64,000 nucleotides of DNA, from assembly GCF_018139145.2 (NCBI RefSeq), contig NC_059481.1, positions 14,000,368 to 14,064,367 on the forward strand, written 5' to 3'. The first letter of the stretch is position 1. Every line of letters begins with the position of its first letter. Source of the stretch: Gymnogyps californianus (Eukaryota > Chordata > Aves > Accipitriformes > Cathartidae). Shown in pieces: positions 1-11,708 of the stretch. Made by a program: the position numbers and the translations under genes. The notes below the pieces were generated by a model, which saw nothing but the letters and a program-made list of their open reading frames with translations, searched no databases and was not told the DNA's origin.

Positions 1-2321
1 AGATCCTTGTTGATTTCATTTCCCTGACATGCTTAACTACAGTACTTTTAGCTGAAGCCATCTGCTTTTTTACAGAAGAAATGCACTTTTCTGATGAGTT
101 TATAAGAATGGAGTTCATCTTAACCTTTCATCCCTCTATGCCTCTGGAGCATTTTCAGTAGTCAACTTTTGTATTAACTGGCCATTTTATGTTTTTCTGG
201 GATTGTCACTGTACAGTGAAGTAATATAGAAAATATTAATCTTTCTACTAAATTAGACCGATTGTGACTGTTAATTCTTTGTGCAAAAAAATGGTACTGT
301 TGCTGTAGTAATATTTGAAAGCTTTACTACTATCTTAGGTTTTTCACACACTTCCTAGATTTACTTCAGTTTTTTCTTACCACGCTTATCTACGAATCTT
401 CCACCAAAAATCTTTCCTGCACTAAGTCTGAATTCAGGGAAAAGATGCATTGCACTTATGGATTGACCAGACGCTAGATGGTGCAGTTTTGCTTTGAGTT
501 CTGTCCTTAAATGTATCTGAAACAAGAGTTCTTGCTCAGGTACTGCTTTGTCTGCTTTCCTGGATATATACTCTAGTTATCAGAGAAGACTACACTGAAG
601 CCATCACTTTCTGGCTGTTCTATCACTGATAATGACCTGTTCTTTTATTTGTTGGGAGGATCGAGATTCTTTGACGTGATGAGGATGTAACATAGAGGCA
701 AAGGTAGCTTTTACGTATACCAGACACAGAAGGTCTTGGACATATTTTGAAGATTTTAGTCAAAATTTAAAAAAAAGAAAAGCTAGCTACTGCAACTCCT
801 GTGGGTTTGGGTTTTTTTTTTCCATTCTATGTCATTTGCTTATGAGCACTCTGCTTCATAGATAAACTCTCCTTCCATGTCTCCTCTGATATTCATCTTA
901 CTTTTTTCTCGATGGGTTTTTTCCTATTCTCCTTAGTCATCCCCTCCAGGAAGGGAGCTGTTTTACATGTGTGGTTATATGCCATGTGTTAAACTTTTAT
1001 TCTTTTAAAAGAGAGAAAAAGTTCCCCAAATGGACAAAAGAATATTTTGAAGAAAATTGCCATGTATTGCGGTTCATAATATATGTATGACCAGCTCAAT
1101 TATTTTTTTTTGGTGAATGATGCATTCAGTACAGGAAGCTTATGCATTGTAAACTTGTTGGTTGTGTTTTCTCCTTAGATAAAAAAAAAGTGCTGCTCTC
1201 AATTTTACTGGTTTTCAGAACACAAATACGATTGCATTTTTGCACTCTGATACATATTGTGTGATAAATCTGTAATTCTGGTTATCGATCTGGTTTGAAA
1301 AGCCTCAAGATGTTTACTGAGTTGAGTGGAGGACTGCAGTTGACGGATAGTCCAAGTAATGCAGAGCTGGTCCAAAAATCCAAACAAAATTAGGTAAATT
1401 AGGCTTTCTGAGATAATACTGCAGGAGAGTGAGAGCTGTCCTGGAATTCTTTGTGGGAGACTTGAAGCATATTAGTGATGACTGTAGACAATACGTCCTT
1501 TCTCCCTGTTTATTCAGTAAATTGAAAATTGTAGTGTCTTGCTCCGTAGTTTGTGTGAAAAGTATTTTGTGCTGGCCTTAATATTAAATTATTCAATTAG
1601 TTACTAATTGGCAGTATTAAAATGAAATCACGTGACTGTTTTTCTTTGAGATCACCAGTCATTATCAGCACCATGTAATTTTGCTGATTAGGTAGTATTA
1701 ACAGTTTTGTTTTGAAGTGACAGTTAGATTCCATTTTTTGAAAAATAGTAATATAGCTAAATGTGTATTTCTCAATATTTTAATTGTTAATATTCTACAG
1801 GTAAGCAGTTCTTGAAGAAATCAGAAAAGGAGGTTAGTTTAAAAGAAGAAGGAAAGCTATCTGTGTGAAACAAAATATAAGTGTTTTAAAAACACAGCAT
1901 TGTGTAAATGTGGTTCCTAAGCACATGTTTTGAATTATATTGGCCACTGCATGCTATTTACAGTTACACAGTGAAGATTGTGCTTAACAGAATTGAGTGA
2001 TGGTTGTGTGGAGTGTGTGAGATCCAATATTTAAACGATCATTCCGTGAGGATGCTCCATAAGAATGCCTGAACGTAGGGAGGAATAAAGAGTACATACG
2101 CTATGTCGATTAACAGTGGTTTCGTGTTTACCTATTTAAGAACATTGGTACATGTTATATATTCCATTTACATGTTAATGTTGAGAAGCCATAACTGTGT
2201 TCTTGTGTATTCTGATGTTTGACTGCTGGACCTATCTGCTAGGTTATTTGCATCCTTTGGGGGGGTGGGGAGGGCATATTTTTAAGCATGTTAAAGTATG
2301 TAAAAAAATCTGAGATTTTTC

Positions 2322-2340
2322 TTTTTTTTTTTTTTTTTTT
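2322..2340. repeat. T19 homopolymer
   Basis: Nineteen T bases follow TTTTTC, within a T-rich intron stretch. Confidence 0.9.
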
Positions 2341-4374
2341 GGCAAGACTTATACTCTTCGACTTCCAGAGGAAAAAAAAAAAATAGATCCATGCTACTGT
2401 CTTTTTCTTTCCTTTTGTAAGGTAGTATTGGGTAATGTTACCTTTTTGTAAATTTCTTAGAAGCTGCAAATTGACTTTGCAGTTTTTGTAGTTTGCGTTA
2501 TTTCTGCCATCTGCTTGTAATACTTTTTAAGCATAGGCTGGGAAAAGCAGAAAGCTCTTCTAAGTCCAGGGTGTACAGTAAATGATAACAAAGGTTGGAT
2601 TTTTAATTAAAACAACCTCCTTTGAGACTGCTGTTGGCAACTAATACCTCCTAGAAGGTGACTTTAAAAATTAATAGATTCTATACTATAACTGCTATGT
2701 TTTTGCTTTTACTGTTTAAATAACAAAGTTTGTCAGCTATTACTACATTAGAATACATCGGAAAATAATTTGTGGTCAGATTACAACAGGTTGGCAGCTT
2801 ATACTTGCCTTTCTTTGGAAAGATTTGAAATTTGACTTTTATATGGTACCAGTATGTCCCTGAGTTTTTATCAGGTTTTCTAAAGAAACGAGAATTGTGT
2901 AGATATGTTTTGTCTTCCAGTTTCTTCTGTCTGAACTTCTGAAATTATTTGCTAATTCCAACCAAATCAGACAAAGGTGTAAATTTTCTGAAAATTGGTG
3001 GTTGGGCAGAGTAGACAAACAAATTAGGACCCCTGATAAGAAAGTTTAGTGCGATCTCCTCCACTTTAGATATTAAAATATCTAAACCCAAACCCAGTAG
3101 GAAATAGGGCCATATTGGCTCCTTTTGGAGCTATTTGCTTTATGTAATGAGGCCATGGTTATTTGATGATGCCTGTGGTTATTTATTCTTAAGTATTGCT
3201 GTGTGCAGAATTAGGTGTTCATTCAGCATATACTGTTTCTTTCTCTCCTTTCTACTAGTGTTTTACATTGAACTGCAGTCTAAAACAGAATGGTTGAGTG
3301 GAGGTGTATAAATAAAGGCAGAGCTTGACATTTAGGCGAATGTTCCAGTTTGCTCTTCCTGAGGTTCAGAATTCTGTCTTTATCTAACCCAGTGTAGAAG
3401 AGAAATATTTAGTAATTAGTTACGATCGCTTTCAAGTAGTTTTAGCTGTTGCTATGTGTATTTAATATAAAATACTGAGAAAATGTAAATTGGATATCAC
3501 ATGTTTGTTATGATGAAATCCTCAACTGACTTTGTAGAGCTTTATGTATAAATGTCACAGTGATGCGATGCAATGTCAGCAATAGGAGGTAAACCATTTA
3601 TGTTACTTCAAGTCCATTGTTCTTACGATCCTGCTGAATAATGTAAATAAATAGAGTACACTAAAGAAATTCCGTTTCTACTTTTCAGTGGTAATAAAGA
3701 AAAGTCTATTGACCAAATAACCTAATGTACTAAAATTGTATTTCAATACTGCACTAGGGGTTATAAAACCTATAATACCCTTACCATTTTCCTCCAGATA
3801 ATATGAAAGGTACTTCTTTCTCCTCAGCTTGAAATCAGGATTTTTTTTTTTTCTTAGGTGTCACCATGAAATAGGCACTTTCCCATACAATTCTGCATGA
3901 AATTATGATGATAATTGTTTCTTTGTTTTGTGGTACAGCTTATTTGCATGTCTTAAACCAACATATTGTAGTGTACTTCACCTATTTCCTTTCTCATGTT
4001 TCCTAAAAACTGTATTGGAAAAAATGTAAGTCCTGTGATTTTTGCCCAACATTCAGCTAAAAAGATATTACATTGTCTTGATCAAAAGAAGAGAACATTT
4101 ATAAAGCTCCAAGCTCTGTAAAAAATTGCTGTCTTCTTGCAAGTAAATTAATTTTTATGTCTAAAGGCAATATGACTTTCAGTGACTTCAGTGTGATCTG
4201 AACCCATCATCTTCTGTTTGCATTAACAGTTTGTTCTAAATTATAGTTAGTGCATTAGAAATGAATATGGTATGAGTCATCTGAACAGCCTGTCAGATTT
4301 ACAGGTTAACATCTGAAGATGGCACCCAGTTATATAATTAATAAAGTAATATATACTTTTCAAAAATTAAAAAC

Positions 4375-4379
4375 CCTAC
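4375..4379. repeat. 5-bp target-site duplication (CCTAC), left side of LTR copy 1
   Basis: CCTAC directly precedes the LTR's TG terminus. The identical CCTAC is at 4877-4881, directly after the terminal CA. Confidence 0.85.
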
Positions 4380-4876
4380 TGTCCTGGTTTCGGCTGGGAT
4401 AGAGTTAGTTTTCTTCTTAGTAGCTGGTACAGTGCTGTGTTTTGGATTTAGTCTGAGAATAATGTTGATAACACACTGATGTTTTAGTTGTTGCTAAGTA
4501 GCGCTTATCCTAAGTTAAGGATTTTTCAGTTTCCCATGCCCTGCCAGCAAGCAGGTGTGCAAGAAGCTGGGAGGGAGCAGAGCCAGGACAGCTGACCCCA
4601 ACTGGCCAAAGGGGTATTCCATACCATAGAACGTCATGCCCAGTACACAAACGGGGGAGAGTTGGCCAGGAGGGGCGGATCACGGCTCAGGCATTGGTCA
4701 GCGGGTGGTGAGCAATTGCATTGTGCGTCACTGGGTTTTTTTCCCTTGAGTTTTATTTCTTTTTTTTTTCCTTTTTTTTGTTACATTCCTTGTCATTACT
4801 ATTATTATTATTATTATTATATTTCATTATTATTGTTGTTAGTATTATATTTTACTTCAGTTATTAAACCACAACA
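4380..4876 (+). mobile_element. Solo LTR of an avian endogenous retrovirus, internally deleted (ERVL-type, copy 1)
   Basis: The element begins TGTCCTGGTTTCGG and ends CCACAACA, with TG...CA termini. It is flanked by an exact 5-bp duplication, CCTAC at 4375-4379 and 4877-4881. It aligns along its length with the LTR at 60208-60825 but lacks about 117 bp near its 3' end and about 11 bp near 4690. The TATA position reads TACACAAA (4644-4651), so it is probably degraded. There is no viral coding sequence or second LTR, so it is a recombined solo LTR. A 5-bp duplication fits ERVL-class elements, and the sequence resembles LTRs common in neoavian genomes. The exact subfamily name is not certain. 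Confidence 0.9.
4797..4820. repeat. (ATT)n repeat inside LTR copy 1
   Basis: A run of TATTAT units in the T-rich R-region part of the LTR. The same repeat occurs at the equivalent place in LTR copy 2 (about 60630-60656), so it is an inherited part of the family. Confidence 0.85.
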
Positions 4877-7800
4877 CCTACTTATGGTTATTGTGAAATA
4901 AATTTCATTGTAACAATATACATTTCAATCCAGCTAAGGCCTTTGGAACTGATCTAAGAGAGGAATATGTAGTAATGGATGAAATTTGAATCTTTGGACA
5001 TAAGCTATTTTGTGTAATTGTAAGCTTAAGAGAGAAAAGCTTATAACATTCTGGAAGAGTTTTGCTTCAGGTTTCTTCTTTCTTTATTGCACGTTTAGTA
5101 TGTGAGAGAAATCAAAGGTCAGTTTATCAGTCAAGAGTGTTTTTCAAGGCAGTGTATGACAGCTTGATATTGATATCTTAGTTTCATTATGTGTCTCAGA
5201 ATGAATGATAATTGCTATATAATACAATATGAAACAGTTATCGAGTATTCCCCTTTGCAGGAGCCCTGTAAGATTGTTGTATGAAATTTTATGTAGACTC
5301 TGATTTGAATAATTTTCAGTTGTTTATTTTGTGTATACACATTTATTTCTACTGTGAATTGCCTAGTGCTTTCAGTTGCAATAGAAAAGATAGGGAATAA
5401 TCGTAGTAGTTGTACATTAGTTTGTGAATGGAAATAGTTCCGTAAACATTAAGCAGTTTAATCCAGAAATTAATTTCAGAAGGATTAGGAAGACCACTGG
5501 ACATACTCTGTGCTGAATTGCAGCAAACAAGCTGCACTTGAGAGAGCTGTCCTTAGGGATGCTGTTGTCAGAAGTCTTTGAGTGCCAGATGGTGAGCAGA
5601 ACAGCAGCCAGTGATTTAACTAGAACTTAATTCTGAAGAGCAGAGTCGTGAAGAGTAATCCAGAAGATTCTCTGTAAATTACTTGGATTTAAAGATGTTA
5701 ACAGAAATTACCCCCTTAGTTTCATGAAGTCAAGCATGTGTCTGTGAGCTCATGGAATTGAAACTGGTAAAAACTGTATGGAGAGAAAGTATTCTCAGCC
5801 ACTTCAAAAACATTGTTCGTGGCATGGGAGCTGCATCACAGACACTTGTTGATGGGAGTGTCAATCTTTTGGAAATCAGTTGATGTTCTGACTGTGGTGT
5901 TTCCTTTTTAAAATGGTCTGAAGGCTAAAAGGTTAAAAAATAAACATAACACTTTCTTTAATAATCATAGGTCAATTTATGTTTGGGTTTTTTGTTTTGA
6001 TTATTCACTATGAATTTTTGAAATGTTTTGGATGAAGTCATTCTTCGATAACAGAGAAGGGTAGAAAAGCTGTCATATTCAGAAGATTGATTGCATGAAG
6101 AAGTTGTCGTTCAGTTTGAATTAAATGAGTTATCCTGGGGGAATGTGGGAATAAAAAAGTTGACAGTAGCTTGCTTACATTAACTGAAATCTGATGCATT
6201 TAATCAACAATCTACTGAACGTTAATAGTATGTATATTATACTCTTTTCCACATTATTATTTCCATAGCATTTGTTTACCACACGGTTGAGGTTAAGATG
6301 AGTTACTGATAATGTGGTTAGCCATCTATGTCAGCTCTGTTACTTGTGTCTGGTTCACATCTATGTTGTCTGGATGCTGTAGCATTGCTCTGGAGGTAGG
6401 GAATCTCTCTTTTTCTTTCTGCTCCAGAATTTTCATTTACTGTTTTTTGTGTGACTGCATGGTCCCATTTTTTTTTCTGCCAATATTTTGAGGCTGTAGA
6501 TCCTTTCTTATGGAGTGAAAAAAGGGGGGGGGGGGAGAAATATGGTAGGGAAGAAGAGGAGAGAATCTTTCTTCTGGTTTGGGCAGCATTTGTTCAAAAT
6601 TGATTTCCCTTCTGATTGGTTTTGCCAACTGGAGAAATTGAATAAATCAGGGTATAATTTAAAACTGATTTTGTTGCAGATCCAGTGCCTTATGTGCATT
6701 AATCTTGTTCTGAGTTCTGCTTGAGTGTGTTACAATTCTATATAAGGATTTATTTGACAACATTATCTTTTTGTGGTTTCTAATGATACTACTGGGAGTG
6801 ACTAATTTTATAGAAATTGACGCTGACAGAAACCAGGATGGAAGTCTAGGTTGTACCTACTAGCTAAAGTCCCACCCACACTCAATCTGCTTCTTATCAA
6901 ATTGAGAATATAATTGACTGTGCTTATATGTATTGCAACTTACACCAGTGCATTCAGAATTTTAAGGTACCTTTAACATTTGTGATTAGGGCTATCTGAC
7001 ACCTAAATATACTGATACTTTTAAAAATACCATGTAAAGGCAAAAAAAGCAAACAAACTTTTTCTTTTACTCTCAGGATTATTTACACAAATGAAAAGTA
7101 TTTTTGGACAATAAAATGTGTTGGAATGCGTACATATGTCCTCATGTGTATACTATGCCATCATACATAGACTGCATTTATGACACCCTTGGCTGTCTCA
7201 TCTGTACTTTCCCTATCAATCTCTCTCCTCTGGGAATTTTTCAGACATTCCAAACCCTTAAATAGCATTGAACAGCTGCCTTCAGGAAAAAAAAATCATC
7301 ATAAAAAAGTTTTCTTCACCATCTGCTTTGCATTTTGTATTGTTAAGCCTCACTCTCTTTTGCAATAAAATAAACAAACCAAACAGAAATACCACACTAT
7401 CCCAAATTTCAGAGATACATATTCTTAGTTCTGTCACAGTGATTAAGAGATGATTTTTTAAAAGAAAAAAAGAAAAAGGAAAGAAAAAAAAAAAGTTGCT
7501 GAGAAGTTTGTAGTTACAATTTTATCTTACTTTTGCCTTTTCTATGACATGTAATGTGTCTGTCCCAGGTTCTGAGTTCTGAAAGTCTGTGCCTCCAATT
7601 CTGACATTTTATCCTGGGGGCCTCACTTAGGTAATTTTTAGAGAGATTTTTAATTTATGTAGTTTTCTTACTCTTTTGAGTTGAATGTTTGGATTCAAGG
7701 TAAGCCTGATAGTTGTGTTCAAAGTGATTTCTTCAAGTTCTAAGAAGAATTTTGATAAAATGAAGGGTCTCATGAAGCATTTTTTAAATTAAGTCTCTTG

Positions 7801-8033
7801 CAGAATGTGTTGTATGCAGAAAGGCATCCATATTACATTAAAAAAATCTTACTGGCAGTGAGTTGGTCTCAGCCACATAATCTGTTCAGGGCTTTCCTCC
7901 CCTAATTAATCCAGTTAGGGCAGAGTAAGCGTCCGCTAAGTGTCTCTATTGGCTACACATAAAAACTTTGACCCTTAAGTGATGGGTTGTTTCCCTACTT
8001 GGGAGTGTGGAATAGTTGATATGGGGATGTGAT

Positions 8034-8037
<4 letters not shown>

Positions 8038-8068
<31 letters not shown>
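8038..8068. repeat. T31 homopolymer
   Basis: Thirty-one T bases lie between GATTCAA and AGTAGAG. No retrogene or known element was recognised next to it. Confidence 0.95.
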
Positions 8069-8070
<2 letters not shown>

Positions 8071-8194
8071 TAGAGATCATACTTATATGCCTGTTCTGTA
8101 AAGAAAAATTACTGCTGTAGTGCTTCCCACTGTTTTCTTCCTCTTATCATTCATTACAACTACTACTACTCAGGAAATCTTGAACTGTTTTTGT

Positions 8195-8260
8195 AGTGTG
8201 GAAATTAAAGAGAGGAAGTGACTTGTCCAGGGTTACTAAACAAGCTAAAACTACTAATAG
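8195..8260. repeat. Possible ancient MIR/L2-like relic
   Basis: AGAGAGGAAGTGACTTGTCC followed by AGGGTTACTAAACAAGCTAA resembles the conserved block of MIR/L2-type relics (gaggttaagtgacttg, then ggtcac). It is short and diverged, so this is a weak call. Confidence 0.25.
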
Positions 8261-9864
8261 GGCAGTTTGTTTTTAACACTCTGTTCATAAGACTGTGTGC
8301 TGGATACAATTTACTGAAGAATCCTAAACCATCTTATTACTAAGAACCATTGTTCTTGCCTCCATCACATGAGCAAATGCAGGTGTGAGGACACATCACG
8401 TAGATGGGCTTTTGCTGTGGGATTATGTTCACCTTCTGGAGTTGAAGTCAAGATCTAAGACTTTGTATTTAGTTTGTCCAGTTGTGTTGTACAAATGCAT
8501 GTTTTATGATAGAGAGAATTCTTCTGTTTCTTCTCTCGAGTTAGAATTCCATTAAGAATATTCATATAATATAAAAAATGCATTGGTTATTATTTTGGAA
8601 ATAAATTATTTATTAATGCTGGAAAGCAATATATATTTCCATTGCTCCCAATGCAGAAAAACCCCCCAAAACCTGGAAGCATTCTAGTTCCATGAAAAAA
8701 ATTATATCTGCATAACTTAATTATTTTTTCCTGCTTTTAAGCTGTGGTGATAAAGATTATTTTTTTTAATGTAGGCACCTGATGGCACGTTACATGAGAA
8801 ATTGTCGATACTGAAATTACTAAACAGAATAGATTATTCTTAAGAGTATCTATAATGATTATAGCAGGGTCAGAGGTTCAGCTCTTTTATATGGGAAATT
8901 AATAGAAGCAGAGGAGGAATTGGAAAGAGAAGATGACTAGTATCTGAAATGAATTTCCTTGTTTGGACTTTATTAAATTAGAAGATAACCTCATGTCACA
9001 GATTTTTATTTAGGGCCAAATTTAAAAATCAAATGGACAATTTCAGGCAGTGCTGTTGGATTTCATGTATGTGTAACTCACTTTGCTGTTCAAAGTGCTT
9101 GAAAAGAGTTGCGTTTAAAAACAAGTCTGTTTATATTGCCTTATGTAAGAATGATGACGTCATTCTTTAATTTTTATTATTTATTGCTTTAAATCTTACG
9201 TTAAAGCACTTTGTTTTAAGGCAGGGTTTACCAGTGAGTAGATAGAAATTGCATCAGAATATTAAAATTATTTGTTGTTTTTGTTGTCTCAGTTTTAAGT
9301 CTTTTGTCCTTTATGAAGTTATTAACTTTATGGAAAGGTAGATACAGCAAGCAAAGACTTTTCCCTGCGTTTGAACACTTGCTGTAAAGACTACCTTAAA
9401 ATAGTAAAGATACCACAAGTAATTAAAAATGACAGTATTTGATCCCTATGTATTTAGAAGAAAAGTCTGGTAGTTTTTTTCTAACTATCTTGGTATAGAT
9501 AAGCTTAGAGTAGTATACTTAGTCTTAGCTGTCATTCTAGCTCAGGATAACATACTGGATATGGTGTAAAAAGCAATTTTGAAAATTGGTGTGGATCTTT
9601 TCTGAAAAAGTGAGAATTCACATGTCAGTGGGAGAAACTTGACTTATTTTAACAAAATAAATAGAAGTTTAACATGGTGGCCTCTTCCTAAACATGGAAG
9701 AGTGTGATAATTTTAGCTGACTTAAAATATATAGTATCATGGGGACAAAAGGCATTCTGCATAAGTTTTTACTTATGCCAAATATAGTATTCTAATTATT
9801 GTGATTTAATTTATTGTAAAATAAATGATATTTCCAAATACTAATGCTTTAAAATACAATGTAG

Positions 9865-10016
9865 GCCTTTAACTCAAGAAGAAATAGCTCATCGGCGTGA
9901 ACTTGCGAAACGAAGACATGCAGAAAAATTGGCAGCAAATCAAGGAAAGGAGCTGTTAGAAAAGCCCCTAAGTGAAAATTCATCTGAAGTAACTGGGAAC
10001 ACTGGTGAAATGAAAG
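9865..10016 (+). CDS. EFL1: EFL1 internal exon A (basic helical insert before domain II)
   Basis: This is the first EFL1 exon in the window. The first base completes an Arg codon split by the upstream intron. The translation then reads [20 protein letters not shown] and continues through [20 protein letters not shown]. It closely matches human EFL1 [20 protein letters not shown], and is followed by a poorly conserved polar tail. This charged, probably helical stretch belongs to the insert between the GTPase domain and domain II. EFL1 is a cytoplasmic GTPase related to EF-2 that works with SBDS to release eIF6 from late 60S subunits. The acceptor is AG at 9863-9864 with almost no pyrimidine tract. 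The donor is AAAG|GTATGT. At 152 bp, skipping would shift the frame. Family assignment is firm, and exact ends rest on splice consensus plus frame continuity. Confidence 0.93.
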
Positions 10017-10699
10017 GTATGTAATGCTTTATCTGTTTTTCTCAGGGGATGTATAATAGTAGTGTCTAGGTGTTGTCAAGGGGCTGTGTGCCTTACAAAG
10101 AATCATCCACATGCCAGTCCAAACAGTTCAATAGATAGAACTGAATGAAGAGTGAGGAGGGATTTATAAGAAAGCTCATAGTTCATAAATGCTGTAATAT
10201 TGCCATGGATACCTGTTCCTATAGCCTGAGAATGTGCTTGGTCTCAGTACTTTGAGTCAGGGAAGACAGATGATGCTTGAAGGAGATGCTCTCCTGAAAA
10301 ATGAAATTATTTTCATTCTAAGTAGAAAGATGCAGCAATTGACTTTTGCCCTTGTGTATGGGGTAGAAACATTCAGGTTTGTTTAGCTTACTGCTAGAAA
10401 CTGCTTATGGACTTGTTACTAGCATACTTTATGCCAATATAACTTTAATTCCTTTAAGCTTTTAGGAGAGTAACTGTTTCATTAAAAAAGAAAAAACCCG
10501 AACAGCCTAATAATAAATTGGTACAAAAGCAGTGTATGAGCAACAGGACTGGATCATGAGTTACAATGGGGCATCTTGCCATCTTTTAATGAGTTGCCAG
10601 ATGTGATAGGATAATATGTAATTGATTATTTTTTTTTTTCTTCAGATGATGAGGCAGAAACTGCTTTTATACTTCATATATTTTTCTAACTTTGATTAG
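10017..10699 (+). other. EFL1: EFL1 intron between exons A and B
   Basis: A 683-bp intron with donor GTATGT at 10017 and acceptor TTGATTAG ending at 10699. A good branch-point-like CTAAC lies at about 10686-10690. No repeat or other gene was recognised inside it. Confidence 0.88.
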
Positions 10700-10878
10700 G
10701 TGAAGAGCAACAGCTCACTGGTCAAGTAGAGATCATGACCTCAAAGGCAATGAAACAGGAAGCAGACAACAAGGAGTCTTTCATGGCTTTTGCTAGAGTG
10801 TTCAGTGGCGTGGTGCACAAAGGGCAAAAGATCTTTGTTTTAGGACCAAAATATGATCCTGCTGAATCTTTGCATAAG
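10700..10878 (+). CDS. EFL1: EFL1 internal exon B (start of domain II)
   Basis: The first two bases complete a Gly codon begun at 10016. The exon then encodes 59 codons and ends on a codon boundary. A variable polar segment ([20 protein letters not shown]) is followed by the conserved [20 protein letters not shown] and VLGPKYDP. This is the beta-barrel start of domain II, equivalent to AFGRVFSG...GPNY in EF-2. Domain II packs on the GTPase domain and helps link nucleotide state to binding on the 60S subunit. The donor is CATAAG|GTAAGA, and the acceptor has a good pyrimidine-rich stretch. Identity is clear from the human protein ([20 protein letters not shown]). Confidence 0.95.
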
Positions 10879-11572
10879 GTAAGAGGTGACAGTGAACTGT
10901 TACCATAACTTGGGATTCTTTTGAAACACTGATGACTTAACTTTTTACACGTTGCTCACTCAAAAAATGAAAAAAAAAAAAAAGTTCAAGTCAAAAATTC
11001 CAAAAAGTATCAAAGTAATTTAGGTAATTGTGGTAATAGCTGATTGTGTCCGTAAAGTCATTATAAAGCTTAACATTTCCAAAATAGTTTAAGTACAGTG
11101 TTCTATTACCTAACAATAAATGCAGTATGTGCATACTTTGATTCAAAGAAAACTTGCAAAGGAAAAAACAGTGCTTTTGGGGAACAGGAAGGTGCATAAT
11201 GTATTGAAAAAAATGGTGTTAAATGTTTTGAGATTGTGATCATAGAAGTTCATTACTTACGAATTTACTTTAAAACATCTGTTGTATCAGTGACAATGAA
11301 AAGTGAGCTAGGAGTAGTACACACCTAAAAATTACCAAAGAAAGTGGTTTTTTTTATTTTCTTGGTAACATTTGCTTGTTTGCCACAAGACTGGATTTTT
11401 GGAAGCGGAAAAAAAATTTTCAAGTATATGTTGGTTTTTAATATCTAACTTTTGAAATGAAAGTGCTTTAGAATGTATTTCTTAGCTTTGGAATGCAAGG
11501 AGGTTTTGAGGAAGAAGTTTTTATCAGTACTAAGTGATAAATATCCAACACTAGTTGTTTTACTCTATGTAG
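10879..11572 (+). other. EFL1: EFL1 intron between exons B and C
   Basis: A 694-bp intron running from GTAAGA to TCTATGTAG. It contains an A-rich run near 10968-10983 and nothing gene-like. Confidence 0.88.
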
Positions 11573-11708
11573 CTGTCATCCCAGTGTTCTGCTACAAATG
11601 ATCTGCCATTAGTACCTCATATGACTTGCTGTACATTGGAGAATCTCTATTTGCTTATGGGAAGAGAACTTGAAGATCTTGAAGAAGTACCTGCAGGAAA
11701 CGTTCTGG
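11573..11708 (+). CDS. EFL1: EFL1 internal exon C (domain II)
   Basis: The exon starts on a codon boundary, encodes 45 codons and leaves one base (G) for the next exon. The translation begins [20 protein letters not shown], where it differs most from mammals. It then gives the highly conserved [20 protein letters not shown] and AGNVLG. The LMGRELE...VPAGNVLG motif corresponds to MMGR...VPCGN in EF-2 domain II. The donor is CTGG|GTAAGA. The acceptor follows a T-rich tract (TTGTTTTACTCTATGTAG). The next intron is 26.8 kb, by far the longest in the window. Confidence 0.95.

Larger units (their letters stand above)
1..9864 (+). other. EFL1: EFL1 intron, 3' part (no exon seen)
   Basis: AT-rich non-coding sequence ending in the AG at 9863-9864. 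I looked for the exon that should come before the one at 9865, which in vertebrate EFL1 encodes the region ending roughly at VDAKALPQNKP, and did not find it, so the donor lies before base 1. The stretch holds one solo LTR (4380-4876), homopolymer runs (T19 at 2322-2340, G12 at 6524-6535, T31 at 8038-8068) and a G-rich run at 2259-2274. Nothing else here looks like a gene. Confidence 0.85.

Noticed and set aside
4662..4901. Open frame of 79 codons on the + strand
   Set aside because: It lies within LTR copy 1 and runs through its T-rich and ATT repeat parts. LTR copy 2 has similar chance frames.
1..9864. An upstream EFL1 exon in the first 9.8 kb
   Set aside because: The expected conserved residues before the exon at 9865 (VDAKALPQNKP region) were not found in any frame by eye.
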